The position numbers and the translations under genes were made by a program. This document shows positions 48,501 to 55,193 of a DNA stretch of 64,000 nt, piece by piece. The stretch's first letter is position 1; each line of letters starts with the position of its first letter. The notes under the pieces were generated by a model. It did not search any database and was not told where the DNA came from. It worked only from the letters and a program-made list of their open reading frames with translations. Origin of the DNA: Phycisphaerae bacterium (GTDB lineage Bacteria; Planctomycetota; Phycisphaerae; UBA1845; CAIVHJ01); contig JAJVHX010000025.1 of assembly GCA_022072405.1 (NCBI GenBank), forward strand, positions 1 to 64,000, given 5' to 3'.

Positions 48501-49142
48501 CCTCCAGCATCGCAACCGTCTCCAATTATTCCTCCCAACAACCCAATCATAACCAAGAATTGTGGCGCAACTAAAATTGGCGGACAAAATGTGAATATTG
48601 CACAAGTAATACAGGATGCGACTAACTCTGCATGTTCACATCTGCGCAAGCTACTCGAAGAGTACACAAGTCTTAATGCAAGTCAAAAACTACGATTAGA
48701 CCAGTGCCTAAGAAATGACGTTACGATACAAAATATTTTTAATAGTGGGACTACCACTGAATATATTATTTATGGAATGTTAGAGCGAGGCATCATGGAT
48801 AGCGCTTGCGATGGATATAACGCAAGAGAATATGTATGTGTTTGTAATAATAAGTATTGTAATGGCCCCAATAAACCACAGATGGTAACAGTATGTCCAA
48901 TAGTTGGCAGCTGTGTTGGGAAACCCATTTATGTTTGTCTAGATAATTTGAAAACATCCGGAGATATTAATCCAGATAACATTATTCATGAATGGATGCG
49001 ATGGTGGTTGGATGGCAATGATCCGACAGCTGAGATTTTCAGTTGGGACACTTTATTAGGAATAAGTGGTACATTGGAGAGGTGCCTTTATCATGCCAAA
49101 CAAACACCTGAACCTTTATCCGGTGTTAATTTAGGATCATAA
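42522..49142 (+). CDS. Rhs/YD-repeat polymorphic toxin protein
   Basis: A 2,206-residue exported Rhs protein. ATG 42522 (AAGGGG at 42508-42513) gives a Sec-type signal peptide of about 21 residues. A Cys-rich region (about 22-140) and a beta-rich domain (to about 420) follow, then dozens of YD repeats (YDxxGRLT type) to about 1,730. The Rhs core end reads RARAYDPTHGRFMQRD near 1,930; it contains an inserted pair of dockerin-like loops (nt 48009-48170). The variable tip (about 1,965-2,206, nt 48420 on) is visibly AT-richer and Cys-rich. Its IIHEWMRWW (His2156, Glu2157) resembles a metallopeptidase HExxH with Arg in place of the second His. Toxicity is inferred from architecture. Confidence 0.85.
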   Translation: MLARGMVIVGLVGWCTSYAWGQGCPQGENACPQGDTCPPCAECDDGVCESDFWPRAVDRLTIDSLRPMDPNKINVTMTDCSECSTYSGTAYQVTVESFDFSDWNDCCFESECAPCLPLCPDCKYVDAENCCCDDWNRCEETHCMSQWCVPEAEPAVRVKYEKGHFKVNVWAYDDTGLVLSDALGPGCISGGVWFFTSPSYSQFLPITFTIDIAPTSLTEINDKITIEIGTYYILPGSCYVAIDPHPKTRVFIPKSSKIVGVELDPVCKLASIEPPSFHPAGGGCQSCGAGVSSELHLRGLRGNLAAPDGWVSFSGMPGSRSIPHAAFKIPGMVYPLMAPPDPDINNTLSGWQIGGIPTSGGNGTEFWVKDPQGIKYLYRGDAPADLEGVRLPLYQIIDTTQSDYVLAQFDSTPDYDLDVMHFERQYDPNATGGESYEIQYDYDGSDQLTQLTMATHAGTIKSAAVSYQSDGQLLSKQWLSGGCGEESATYGYGYDADGRLTQVTADAGSGAEILHYWEYDEEGRPVQEGMGSGGGEIVSRSWIYDDENQVTTLRRYQSSSNYEEEKQYRYAPTGELTKTTHYLAVNGGGAALDTLRELTLDEQSGLLDAVTVTYPAGHQYREEFNDYGYKDRAVLLEAGTQTEWQQAAYTYEISEGKTVVDTITDVHNGETDHDYYHDYSGRLVQSTVTYPLVTDGISGNLHQSVDYFYDTSHRLTKQKTEIVENSQYSYVHYFYDDYGNLIVTEASDSNTPTYDPPEWECADSEKRITQYQYDEQNRLTKTIDPECNEQVREYCSAGALLSEISYQGSAGGGSKLSQTEYEYDDFGRLTLVQVANVAAPWSGVPGSWSETGYEYDTYGRRTQMIQDPSGENLQTSYAYDDSNRVTRTTGPDGVWTLVEFDGRGQIKKQTVGHDNVAQNSWQVNEYFYDSTSGNLTKVLEPQGTSTTYTYDGYNRQSTITQKNTSEATLTVTTLEYDEDTGDVIRRTVADSTTEPISISESTYDELGRVWRTRERIDGDDPSNDDSVSLTSFNTAGWTLKNVQKGPGKTNPDDIELPGDAVTEYQYDGLGQVTRTIDPVGSEYHQQYDLAGNVTQSRVKIGSDYLDTVYEYDGGNRVTKQYDATHSSSPNPANPAYRESFYDARGQQIKQVARNSGGTALNQQRWLYDALGRLTRQAVMADASSSSAEAPATDQLVDYDYNAVGRLTKQSSYNMGSASAIDTSYAYDDLGRRTRTTDPGGNYTQLDYDPAGRITQQLVYDGIDTRTQILAYDTANRLTKETWHGATSDIETEYHYDAGGRRTLLIDPLDRETKYEYDLLGRQTKMTEDQNSLARETEYNYDRLGRLTTLTANDGTSDEVTTYGYDLAGRRTTIDFPDDPPSTITYDYDLAGRLTSKTDQRGIAVAYTYDDRGLLLTRGVSNASLSDIYVYDGLGRMTSAKRTVSATEQSESTFAYNDLSQLDYEDEELFNSGTTRRMDYSFDQAGNRTLFTYPSGTSVHLDITYDTLNRANVIQRNDVNLIDYDYTGLYLDRRRMFTDYYACAVWVDYEPTFDEHRRMSNILGKVSTANWAGRKLSDIDYTYDAAGNRDLATADAATNYYGMLPIRSYDYNYDTLHRVTQNDFTPGGFESFDYDLLGNRSHFKDWDDNDYWYEHNLANEYTGLSDSEGGPFWDQLYDPAGNLVTDDSYKGYQYDFENRLIKVFEDDDFDGVLDGGEAVLWSADYDALGRRIRTINGATTTHYYYDGQNVLVEYSWNGSSETLKRYYVHGATYIDERAVMRVIGNTSVDYYYFPRELWSVEGLVNNRGHEVERYRYTAYGDPFIFAVDSRDVNYDGYRSVADRNAILNYAGQAPCTAGPIYDLDGDGDIDSSDAYVAYTLWEQQQSYRALVSLATSGITNPYLFTGQLLDTIDSGSLYLYHYRARAYDPTHGRFMQRDLFAEYDDGMNLYQYVKSSPTNYADFNGHQVCCMGPGCCGWNSTTLGQGYHSPYIASPPASQPSPIIPPNNPIITKNCGATKIGGQNVNIAQVIQDATNSACSHLRKLLEEYTSLNASQKLRLDQCLRNDVTIQNIFNSGTTTEYIIYGMLERGIMDSACDGYNAREYVCVCNNKYCNGPNKPQMVTVCPIVGSCVGKPIYVCLDNLKTSGDINPDNIIHEWMRWWLDGNDPTAEIFSWDTLLGISGTLERCLYHAKQTPEPLSGVNLGS

Positions 49143-49169
49143 TTTGTTTTAATAATCGAGTGTACGCTT

Positions 49170-50195
49170 GTGATTAAATGTATTCGGTGTGGTTATAACT
49201 TACATGGGTTAGATTTAAATACAAACTGTCCTGAGTGTGGTTTGCCAAGAATACTTTGTAACACTTGCGGGGCAAGTTTGATTAATACACCAGAGTATTG
49301 TCATAACTGTAAGAACAACGGACATGTTAGTGAATGGTCGTTAATAAAATCATTTATTTTCCCATGGAATACTCCTAAAAGCGGATTCTGGTTAAGTATA
49401 TATGATACATCTTACAATAAATCTGCAAGAAAAGCATTGTTCTATTCATTTCTGATTTGGTGTTCGATAATATTACTAGGATTCATAGGTTTTCGAGTCC
49501 AGTGGATTCGCGTGTCTGTAAATTCTATAGGCAAAACCGATTGGACATGGCGTGCTGATACTACTATTTCACATTGGGCAGAATTTTTGCCACGAGGAGA
49601 ACTTTATGGTAATGATTTGGTTTTCACCCGGGTATATTACAAAGGAAGCTTTACTAAATTATTACTCGGCTGTGATTCCAAAATAATAGCTAATAAAGGA
49701 AGGATGAAAACATTAAATGAAGATATTAAACTGTCTTTATTAAGATGGAGTAAATCATGGATCATCCCGTTATTATATCTAACTTCTCATATAATTCTTT
49801 ATACAGTACTAATATGTGTTCCACCCATTGGACTTTATTGTGGGTTACTGCCATCAGCCAGAATTGATTTTCTCGCTAATGGAATGCGTAGAGCTCGTTG
49901 GATTATTATTCCTAATTTATTAATACAAGGAATATTATTATTTATTTTCCAAATATACGATCTGCTTATTTTATATATTGGATTTCCTTACTTGGGAACA
50001 AGTATTATTGGAATTGAAGTTACATCGCCATTTTGGGTTTGTTTACTTTTTTATTATAGAGCGATAGGTTTTGATAGGCAGAAATTAGTATTCGGCTCTA
50101 AATTAATTCCAAGAATGCTAATTCTAGGGGGATTTATCGTATGCCTCATTACGGCAACAGCACTTTCATCATTTATAGCCAAGGTTGTCAACTAA
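49170..50195 (+). CDS. Membrane protein with N-terminal zinc ribbons, putative immunity protein 1
   Basis: A 341-residue protein from GTG 49170. The first ~50 residues hold two zinc ribbons, CIRCGYNLHG...CPECG and CNTCGAS...CHNC. The remainder has about five to six hydrophobic segments, e.g. around residues 90-110, 195-220 and 245-275. The gene is markedly AT-rich, like the toxin tip it directly follows, and unlike the Rhs core. In Rhs loci the gene after the tip is normally its immunity protein. No immunity family is recognised, so the role rests on position and composition. Confidence 0.6.
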   Translation: MIKCIRCGYNLHGLDLNTNCPECGLPRILCNTCGASLINTPEYCHNCKNNGHVSEWSLIKSFIFPWNTPKSGFWLSIYDTSYNKSARKALFYSFLIWCSIILLGFIGFRVQWIRVSVNSIGKTDWTWRADTTISHWAEFLPRGELYGNDLVFTRVYYKGSFTKLLLGCDSKIIANKGRMKTLNEDIKLSLLRWSKSWIIPLLYLTSHIILYTVLICVPPIGLYCGLLPSARIDFLANGMRRARWIIIPNLLIQGILLFIFQIYDLLILYIGFPYLGTSIIGIEVTSPFWVCLLFYYRAIGFDRQKLVFGSKLIPRMLILGGFIVCLITATALSSFIAKVVN

Positions 50196-50360
50196 TACAA
50201 GTCAACTGATAGGCATAAATCGCGCAGTTTCAGCGGTGGTGTATCAAAATGTCGTTGTCCGTCCAAGCTGATCGGTGAAACGTGAAACGATGAAAGAATA
50301 CTAGATTACCAATAATAATTCTGAATTGATGCTAGTTGATTACATAGAGGAACTCATCTC

Positions 50361-51101
50361 ATGGCCATGCAAATCAAGCGAATTAGCGTGACGGCGATTG
50401 CATTACTCATGGTTGGTTTGTTCTACGTGTTGCCCATGCGAAATGCCCAATCAACCGAAGGGGACGCTCCGCCACCCGACCAGGCGACGGTCGAACAGGC
50501 GATGATGTTGCGGGCGGCACTGGGAATTGGACCGAACGACCTACTCTGCTCAGTGGCAGGTGATACGGCACATCAGGCGATTATCACTAAGGGTATCGCG
50601 TTCTTAGATGCTAACCACGAGCAACTCACGCCGTTAATCACCGCCTATCAGCAGGCGAATGACCAGGTGGTTCAATTATTGAGTAAAGGTCAGCCAACCG
50701 ACGACGCCTTCACCCAGCTGGACTCCGCCCGCGACGCCCTGCTGACCGCCGCCCAGGGCTTGTTTGACGAAGTCGATGCCGACATCCCCCCTGCCTACCA
50801 GACGCTATTAACTCGACTGCTTGAGAACAGCGGTCTGGACACCGATTTACGCCCCCTCAATCTGACCACTCCGCAACGGGCTGCCCTGCTGGCTGCTACT
50901 TACCAGCGGGATGAGGTTCTGCTCGACGCCCGCAACTGGTATCAGGATGAAGTGAACGAATCCGCCAGAACCCAGTATGAAACCACCGTTACCGCCATGC
51001 TCACGGAACCCCAGCGAATCCAGCGGACGAATTTTCAGCAATTAATAACGGCCCACATGGAAGCGGTCACGATGGCCGAGGTGGCGATGGTCAGTGATTG
51101 A
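50361..51101 (+). CDS. Exported helical protein, copy A
   Basis: A 246-residue protein with a hydrophobic N-terminal segment (ISVTAIALLMVGLFYVLPM) serving as signal or anchor, then an entirely helical domain. LTTPQRAALL and LTEPQRIQR resemble the LTxxQ motifs of Spy/CpxP-type periplasmic proteins, but this is a weak match. It is very similar along its length to the gene at 53017. Both copies lie behind a putative immunity gene, so the unit tip-immunity-helical protein occurs twice. The 3' end overlaps the frame of the displaced Rhs cassette. Confidence 0.6.
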   Translation: MAMQIKRISVTAIALLMVGLFYVLPMRNAQSTEGDAPPPDQATVEQAMMLRAALGIGPNDLLCSVAGDTAHQAIITKGIAFLDANHEQLTPLITAYQQANDQVVQLLSKGQPTDDAFTQLDSARDALLTAAQGLFDEVDADIPPAYQTLLTRLLENSGLDTDLRPLNLTTPQRAALLAATYQRDEVLLDARNWYQDEVNESARTQYETTVTAMLTEPQRIQRTNFQQLITAHMEAVTMAEVAMVSD

Positions 51102-52392
51102 TATTGAGGCGACGCTCTGGTCGGCGGCCTACGATGCCCTGGGCCGGCGTGTCCGGACGGTGAATGGCGCCACCACCACGCACTATTACTACGATGGCCA
51201 GAATGTGGTGGCGGAGTACACCTGGAACGGTTCGTCCGAGACGCTCAAGCGCTACTATGTGCACGGGGCTACTTATATCGATGAACGGGCGGTGATGCGG
51301 GTGATCGGCAACACGTCGGTGGATTACTACTATTTCCCGCGCGAACTGTGGAGCGTGGAGGGGCTGGTGAACAACCGGGGCCACGAGGTGGAACGCTACC
51401 GCTATACCGCCTATGGTGATCCTTTCATTTTTGCGGTGGATAGCCGGGATGTGAATTATGACGGCTATCGCAGTGTGGCCGACCGCAATGCGATCTTGAT
51501 CTATGCAGGGCAGGCGCCCTGCACCGCTGGGCCGATCTATGACCTCGACGGCGACGGCGATATCGACAGCGTGGATGCCTATCGGGCCTATTCGATCACC
51601 GAAGCCCAGCTCCGCTACTCCGCCCTGGTTTTCCTCGACACCAGCGGAATCACCAACCCCTACCTCTTCACCGGCCAACCCCTCGACGCCATCGACGGCG
51701 GAAGTTTATACCTCTATCACTACCGCGCCAGAGCCTATGACCCCACCCACGGCAGGTTCATGCAGAGGGACCCGTTGGGCAATCAGGTCGGAATACGTTG
51801 GGGGCGAGGGTACGGCAAAATGCAACCTCAAATGTTTATTAATGGAAAGGGGACAGAAGCATATAGTGATGGAATGAATCTTTATCAATATGTTAGGTCA
51901 AATCCTGCAAAATTTGTTGATTCTTATGGATATATTTGTGGTCCTGATGATTGGCATGATTACATTATTCCCGATAAGGCACCTTTATGGTTCGGCTGGT
52001 GTGATTTTTCGCAAGCCTGCCAGTGGCATGACAATTGTTATACATCGTGCGGGAAAACTAAAGAACAATGCGATAAGGAATTTCACAACATTATGATTAA
52101 TATGACTTCTGCCAGAGGATATGGAGCTTGGGGACACTGTTCTTGTGGAATACTAGCTGATATTTATTATGAGCCTGTTAGGAATACCAAATTTGCGCAA
52201 AAACTATGGGATGCCTCACAAAAGAAATACTGTAGCAAAAAGGACGATGACGAAGAAGAACCAATTATACATCCGTGTATGATAATAGCAGACAATGTTT
52301 TTGCTGATTGCATGATGGGTACTGGAGGAAACCTGGAGTATTGCGGTCAACTTGCTAAGAACGTTTATAACGGATGTATGTCAGGCAGCTAA
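51094..52392 (+). CDS. Displaced Rhs C-terminal cassette with phospholipase A2-like tip
   Basis: A 432-residue frame. From about residue 8 to 230 it repeats the end of the large Rhs protein almost exactly, including the YYFPRELWSVEG stretch, the dockerin-like loops and DPTHGRFMQRD. It then diverges to a new AT-rich tip. The tip contains ACQWHDNCYTSCGK (His312-Asp313) followed by EQCDKEF, the catalytic His-Asp and disulphide pattern of group XII-like secreted phospholipase A2. There is no signal peptide and only a GTG start overlapping copy A. It is best read as a silent cassette that can replace the tip of the full protein by recombination. Confidence 0.78.
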   Translation: MIDIEATLWSAAYDALGRRVRTVNGATTTHYYYDGQNVVAEYTWNGSSETLKRYYVHGATYIDERAVMRVIGNTSVDYYYFPRELWSVEGLVNNRGHEVERYRYTAYGDPFIFAVDSRDVNYDGYRSVADRNAILIYAGQAPCTAGPIYDLDGDGDIDSVDAYRAYSITEAQLRYSALVFLDTSGITNPYLFTGQPLDAIDGGSLYLYHYRARAYDPTHGRFMQRDPLGNQVGIRWGRGYGKMQPQMFINGKGTEAYSDGMNLYQYVRSNPAKFVDSYGYICGPDDWHDYIIPDKAPLWFGWCDFSQACQWHDNCYTSCGKTKEQCDKEFHNIMINMTSARGYGAWGHCSCGILADIYYEPVRNTKFAQKLWDASQKKYCSKKDDDEEEPIIHPCMIIADNVFADCMMGTGGNLEYCGQLAKNVYNGCMSGS

Positions 52393-52414
52393 TAGCAGGA
52401 GAATAATCTGACAT

Positions 52415-52975
52415 ATGAATTCTAGTTCAGCAAGAGCATGGTTGATAGTATTTCCTTCGTCACTTATTGTAGCTGTTGGGATTTGGCTGTGTTCTGTTAT
52501 TCCTACTATATTTGCTCAACCTGTAATAATTGGAAGCATTTTAGCTATGTCACTGGTGAATTTTTTCAAGATTGTTCCCAATATCAAGAATAATGACATA
52601 CTCGAATTTGTGGGGCGGGTGTGTTTACTAATTCCATTGGTAGTTAGTGTTGTGACCATGTCTTGGCTGTATTTGGATATTTTGATAAGACCACAATCGG
52701 GTGATGGTCTGGCTATTCTAGTTGTTCCATTTGGAGGTTTTGAAGCTTTCGTTATTTCATTTGCGTTGAGCATACCCATAGCAATTTTCGAGTATAAAAG
52801 AAGAGCCAAAAATCAGAATCAAGTTATTTGTTGCAGCAAGTGTGGGTATCGGATTGACAATATCAGGGGACCAAATTGTCCAGAGTGTGGACAAGTATTT
52901 CGTTATGATGACAATTGGTCTCCAAAAGAAATGAGTCTGAACACCGCTCAGAAATTGTCTCAAGACGATGGATAG
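52415..52975 (+). CDS. Membrane protein with C-terminal zinc ribbon, putative immunity protein 2
   Basis: A 186-residue AT-rich gene, ATG 52415 with AGGAG upstream. About four hydrophobic segments occupy residues 8-130; a zinc ribbon CCSKCGYRID...CPECGQVF lies at about 145-170. It directly follows the phospholipase-like tip, the normal position of an immunity gene, and a membrane location would suit protection against a lipid-cleaving toxin. It has the same parts as putative immunity protein 1 in the reverse order. Function is inferred from position. Confidence 0.58.
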   Translation: MNSSSARAWLIVFPSSLIVAVGIWLCSVIPTIFAQPVIIGSILAMSLVNFFKIVPNIKNNDILEFVGRVCLLIPLVVSVVTMSWLYLDILIRPQSGDGLAILVVPFGGFEAFVISFALSIPIAIFEYKRRAKNQNQVICCSKCGYRIDNIRGPNCPECGQVFRYDDNWSPKEMSLNTAQKLSQDDG

Positions 52976-53016
52976 ATAAATGCAAACCGACTTAACATCC
53001 TTAAGGACGTTAGCTC

Positions 53017-53766
53017 ATGGCCAGACAAATCAAACGAATTAGCGTGACGGCGATTGCATTGCTCATGGTGGGTTTGTTCTATGTATTGCCGATGCGACAC
53101 GCCCAATCAACCGAAGGTGACGCTCCACCACCTGACCAGGCCACGGTTGAGCAGGCGATGGTACTGAGAGCAGCTTTGGGTGTAGGACCGAACGACCTGC
53201 TTATCGCCGCAGCGAGTGCAGCAGATGATACGGCACATCAGGCGATTATCACTAAGGGGATTGCGTTCCTGAATGCTAACCACGAGCAACTCACGCCGTT
53301 AATCACTGCCTACCAGCAGGCGAGTGACCAGGTGGTTCAACTATTGAGCAAAGGCGAGCCGACCGACGACGCCTTCGCCCAGATGGACTCCGCCCGCGAC
53401 GCCCTGCTGACCGCCGCCCAAGGCTTGTTTGACGAAGTCGATGCCGACATCCCCCCTGCTTACCAGACGGTGCTGACTCGACTGATTGAAAGTAGCGGAC
53501 TCGACACCGATTTACGCCCGCTCAATCTGACCACTCCGCAACGGGCTGCCCTGCTGGCTGCCACTCGGCAGCGGGACACGCTTCTGCTCGACGCCCGCAA
53601 CTGGTATCAGGATGAGGTGAATGAAACGGCGAAGGCTCAGTATGAAACCGCCGTTAACGCCATGCTCACGGAACCCCTGAGAACCCAGCGGACGAATTTT
53701 CAGCAATTGATGACCGCCCACATGGAAGCGGTCACGATGGCTGAGGTGGCGATGATGGGTGGATGA
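53017..53766 (+). CDS. Exported helical protein, copy B
   Basis: A 249-residue paralogue of copy A. It has the same membrane segment near the N-terminus and the same helical body; the main difference is a short insertion near residue 67 (AAASAADDTAHQ versus SVAGDTAHQ). Many stretches are identical at DNA level, so duplication is recent. It closes the second tip-immunity unit. A chaperone or adaptor role for the Rhs protein is possible, but nothing in the sequence proves it. Confidence 0.6.
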   Translation: MARQIKRISVTAIALLMVGLFYVLPMRHAQSTEGDAPPPDQATVEQAMVLRAALGVGPNDLLIAAASAADDTAHQAIITKGIAFLNANHEQLTPLITAYQQASDQVVQLLSKGEPTDDAFAQMDSARDALLTAAQGLFDEVDADIPPAYQTVLTRLIESSGLDTDLRPLNLTTPQRAALLAATRQRDTLLLDARNWYQDEVNETAKAQYETAVNAMLTEPLRTQRTNFQQLMTAHMEAVTMAEVAMMGG

Positions 53767-54199
53767 TGAAATCGATACGCAGCCTTCCAATCGGAGGCAA
53801 GGGCGATTTTTCGATGGCGCCGGATATTGAAGCCTCCCTGACTTCATGAAATCGCGCCGCACTGGTCACGCCAGAACTGAGAGATGATGCTATTCAGGAA
53901 TATTGCCTGGCTGGAAGGGCGCGATCCTAACAATGTCCTGCAGACATTTTTGCCAAAACAGATCAGGTTCTAGCCAACATCAAAAAACCAACATGTTTTC
54001 ATTACCCAGCAGCTGCTGGGGAATCGACGACGATTGGCGGGCGGTTATTAACTGCCGTCTGGTTTATAATCGACGTGTTGCAGCCAATTCTGTTAAGAGA
54101 CTTCGGGAGCGGCTAGCTACCGCGTATCGCACCCGGCTGAGTCAGGAAACCTAATCGCCTGGCTCGCCGGATGCGACCCGACTATTAAGGATTAGGAAC
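53767..54199. other. Spacer with one weak small frame
   Basis: About 430 bases between the Rhs locus and the replication module. A 53-codon frame from ATG 53993 to 54154 has a basic, helical end (NSVKRLRERLATAYRTRL) but lacks a ribosome binding site and family signature, so it is not called. No terminator with a T-run is seen after copy B; GCCTTCC-AATC-GGAGGC near 53780-53797 is a possible hairpin. Confidence 0.35.
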
Positions 54200-54955
54200 A
54201 TGGCGGACATTCAAGCCAATGCTTACACGTTACTAAAAACTATTTACGAGCTACAATTCACCGGGCGCCCCAATGCCGAAGGATCGAGCGGATTAATCAG
54301 ATTCTCGCCCGTGCCGCTGCCCGCCATCGTCGCCGAACTGCCGTCGAATATTGATCGTGAATTGGCAGTTGACTGGTTGACATCAGCGGGCATGATCGAA
54401 ACGGTGAACGAACCGAGCTTGTGTCATTGTAGATACCTGCGACCCGACGGAAAAACCGTTGCCGTCGAGGTACACCGCGGTGGATTGGAATCAATCTATC
54501 GATCTTCCGTCGATGGACAAGTAATGATCGAACTCAGTACGCGCCGATGGCGCGGACCCACGGAAAAGCACGGCTTCGACGTGTTGAATCTATGTTATCG
54601 TCTGACTGCAAGAGGAATCGAAGCGATCGAAAAAACGGCGGAAGATCGAGCGGAGAGCGAGCAGGGCAGTTATTCGTATAGAGAGCTGCGAATCGTCCGC
54701 GATATCACCGGTGATATCGCAATCCTGGATGGATTGGAACTCCCGCTGTCAAGCAATTATGCCGCCGATTTTTTAACAAGGCTCCAGAAGCAACCGGGAA
54801 AATTCGTTAAAGCGAAAATACTCGACAAAGTTTGTGGTTCCAGATCAGATCGAATCTACAAGACACTTCCCGCTGAAATTCAAAAACTAATCGACAAGCC
54901 AGAACGTGGCCATTCGGGGTATAGACTCCATTCCCCGATCATTCTTGCCGCATGA
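54200..54955 (+). CDS. Element-borne protein of unknown function
   Basis: A 251-residue soluble protein, ATG 54200 with AGGA upstream. I do not recognise it. The C-terminal third (ELPLSSNYAADFLTRLQKQPGKFVKAKILDK) has the feel of a winged-helix module, as in small DNA-binding proteins. The N-terminal half includes an AVDWLTSAGMIE helix that could be a second wHTH. It is the first gene of the right-hand module and is followed by a small coiled-coil gene and the primase. A regulatory or replication role is a guess from position. Confidence 0.5.
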   Translation: MADIQANAYTLLKTIYELQFTGRPNAEGSSGLIRFSPVPLPAIVAELPSNIDRELAVDWLTSAGMIETVNEPSLCHCRYLRPDGKTVAVEVHRGGLESIYRSSVDGQVMIELSTRRWRGPTEKHGFDVLNLCYRLTARGIEAIEKTAEDRAESEQGSYSYRELRIVRDITGDIAILDGLELPLSSNYAADFLTRLQKQPGKFVKAKILDKVCGSRSDRIYKTLPAEIQKLIDKPERGHSGYRLHSPIILAA

Positions 54956-55013
54956 CGACGGTGTGACGACCCGCGCCGTGTTCGTCAATCAATCAAAACG
55001 TTTTAATCGGGAT

Positions 55014-55193
55014 ATGAGAACAAAAATCCCGAAACCGGATGCAATCAAAATTCGCGAGGAAATCTCCACGCTTCGCGCGAGAATCGGCCAATTGAAAAAA
55101 CTTCTCGATTTGGCCGAAATTCAACACTTGCTGCCAGACAAAACAGATCGGGCCGCCGCCGAAGCCGGGCAGCGGTCAGGAGGTGTGCAGTGA
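55014..55193 (+). CDS. Small coiled-coil protein
   Basis: About 59 residues from ATG 55014 (GTG 54963 is an alternative start). The centre, IREEISTLRARIGQLKKLLDL, is a strong heptad helix; the rest is polar. The stop overlaps the GTG start of the primase gene, which supports translation here. The function is unknown. Confidence 0.45.
   Translation: MRTKIPKPDAIKIREEISTLRARIGQLKKLLDLAEIQHLLPDKTDRAAAEAGQRSGGVQ

Noticed and set aside
42100..54200. CRISPR array or defence operon within the element
   Set aside because: No regularly spaced short repeats and no cas, restriction or other known defence genes were seen.
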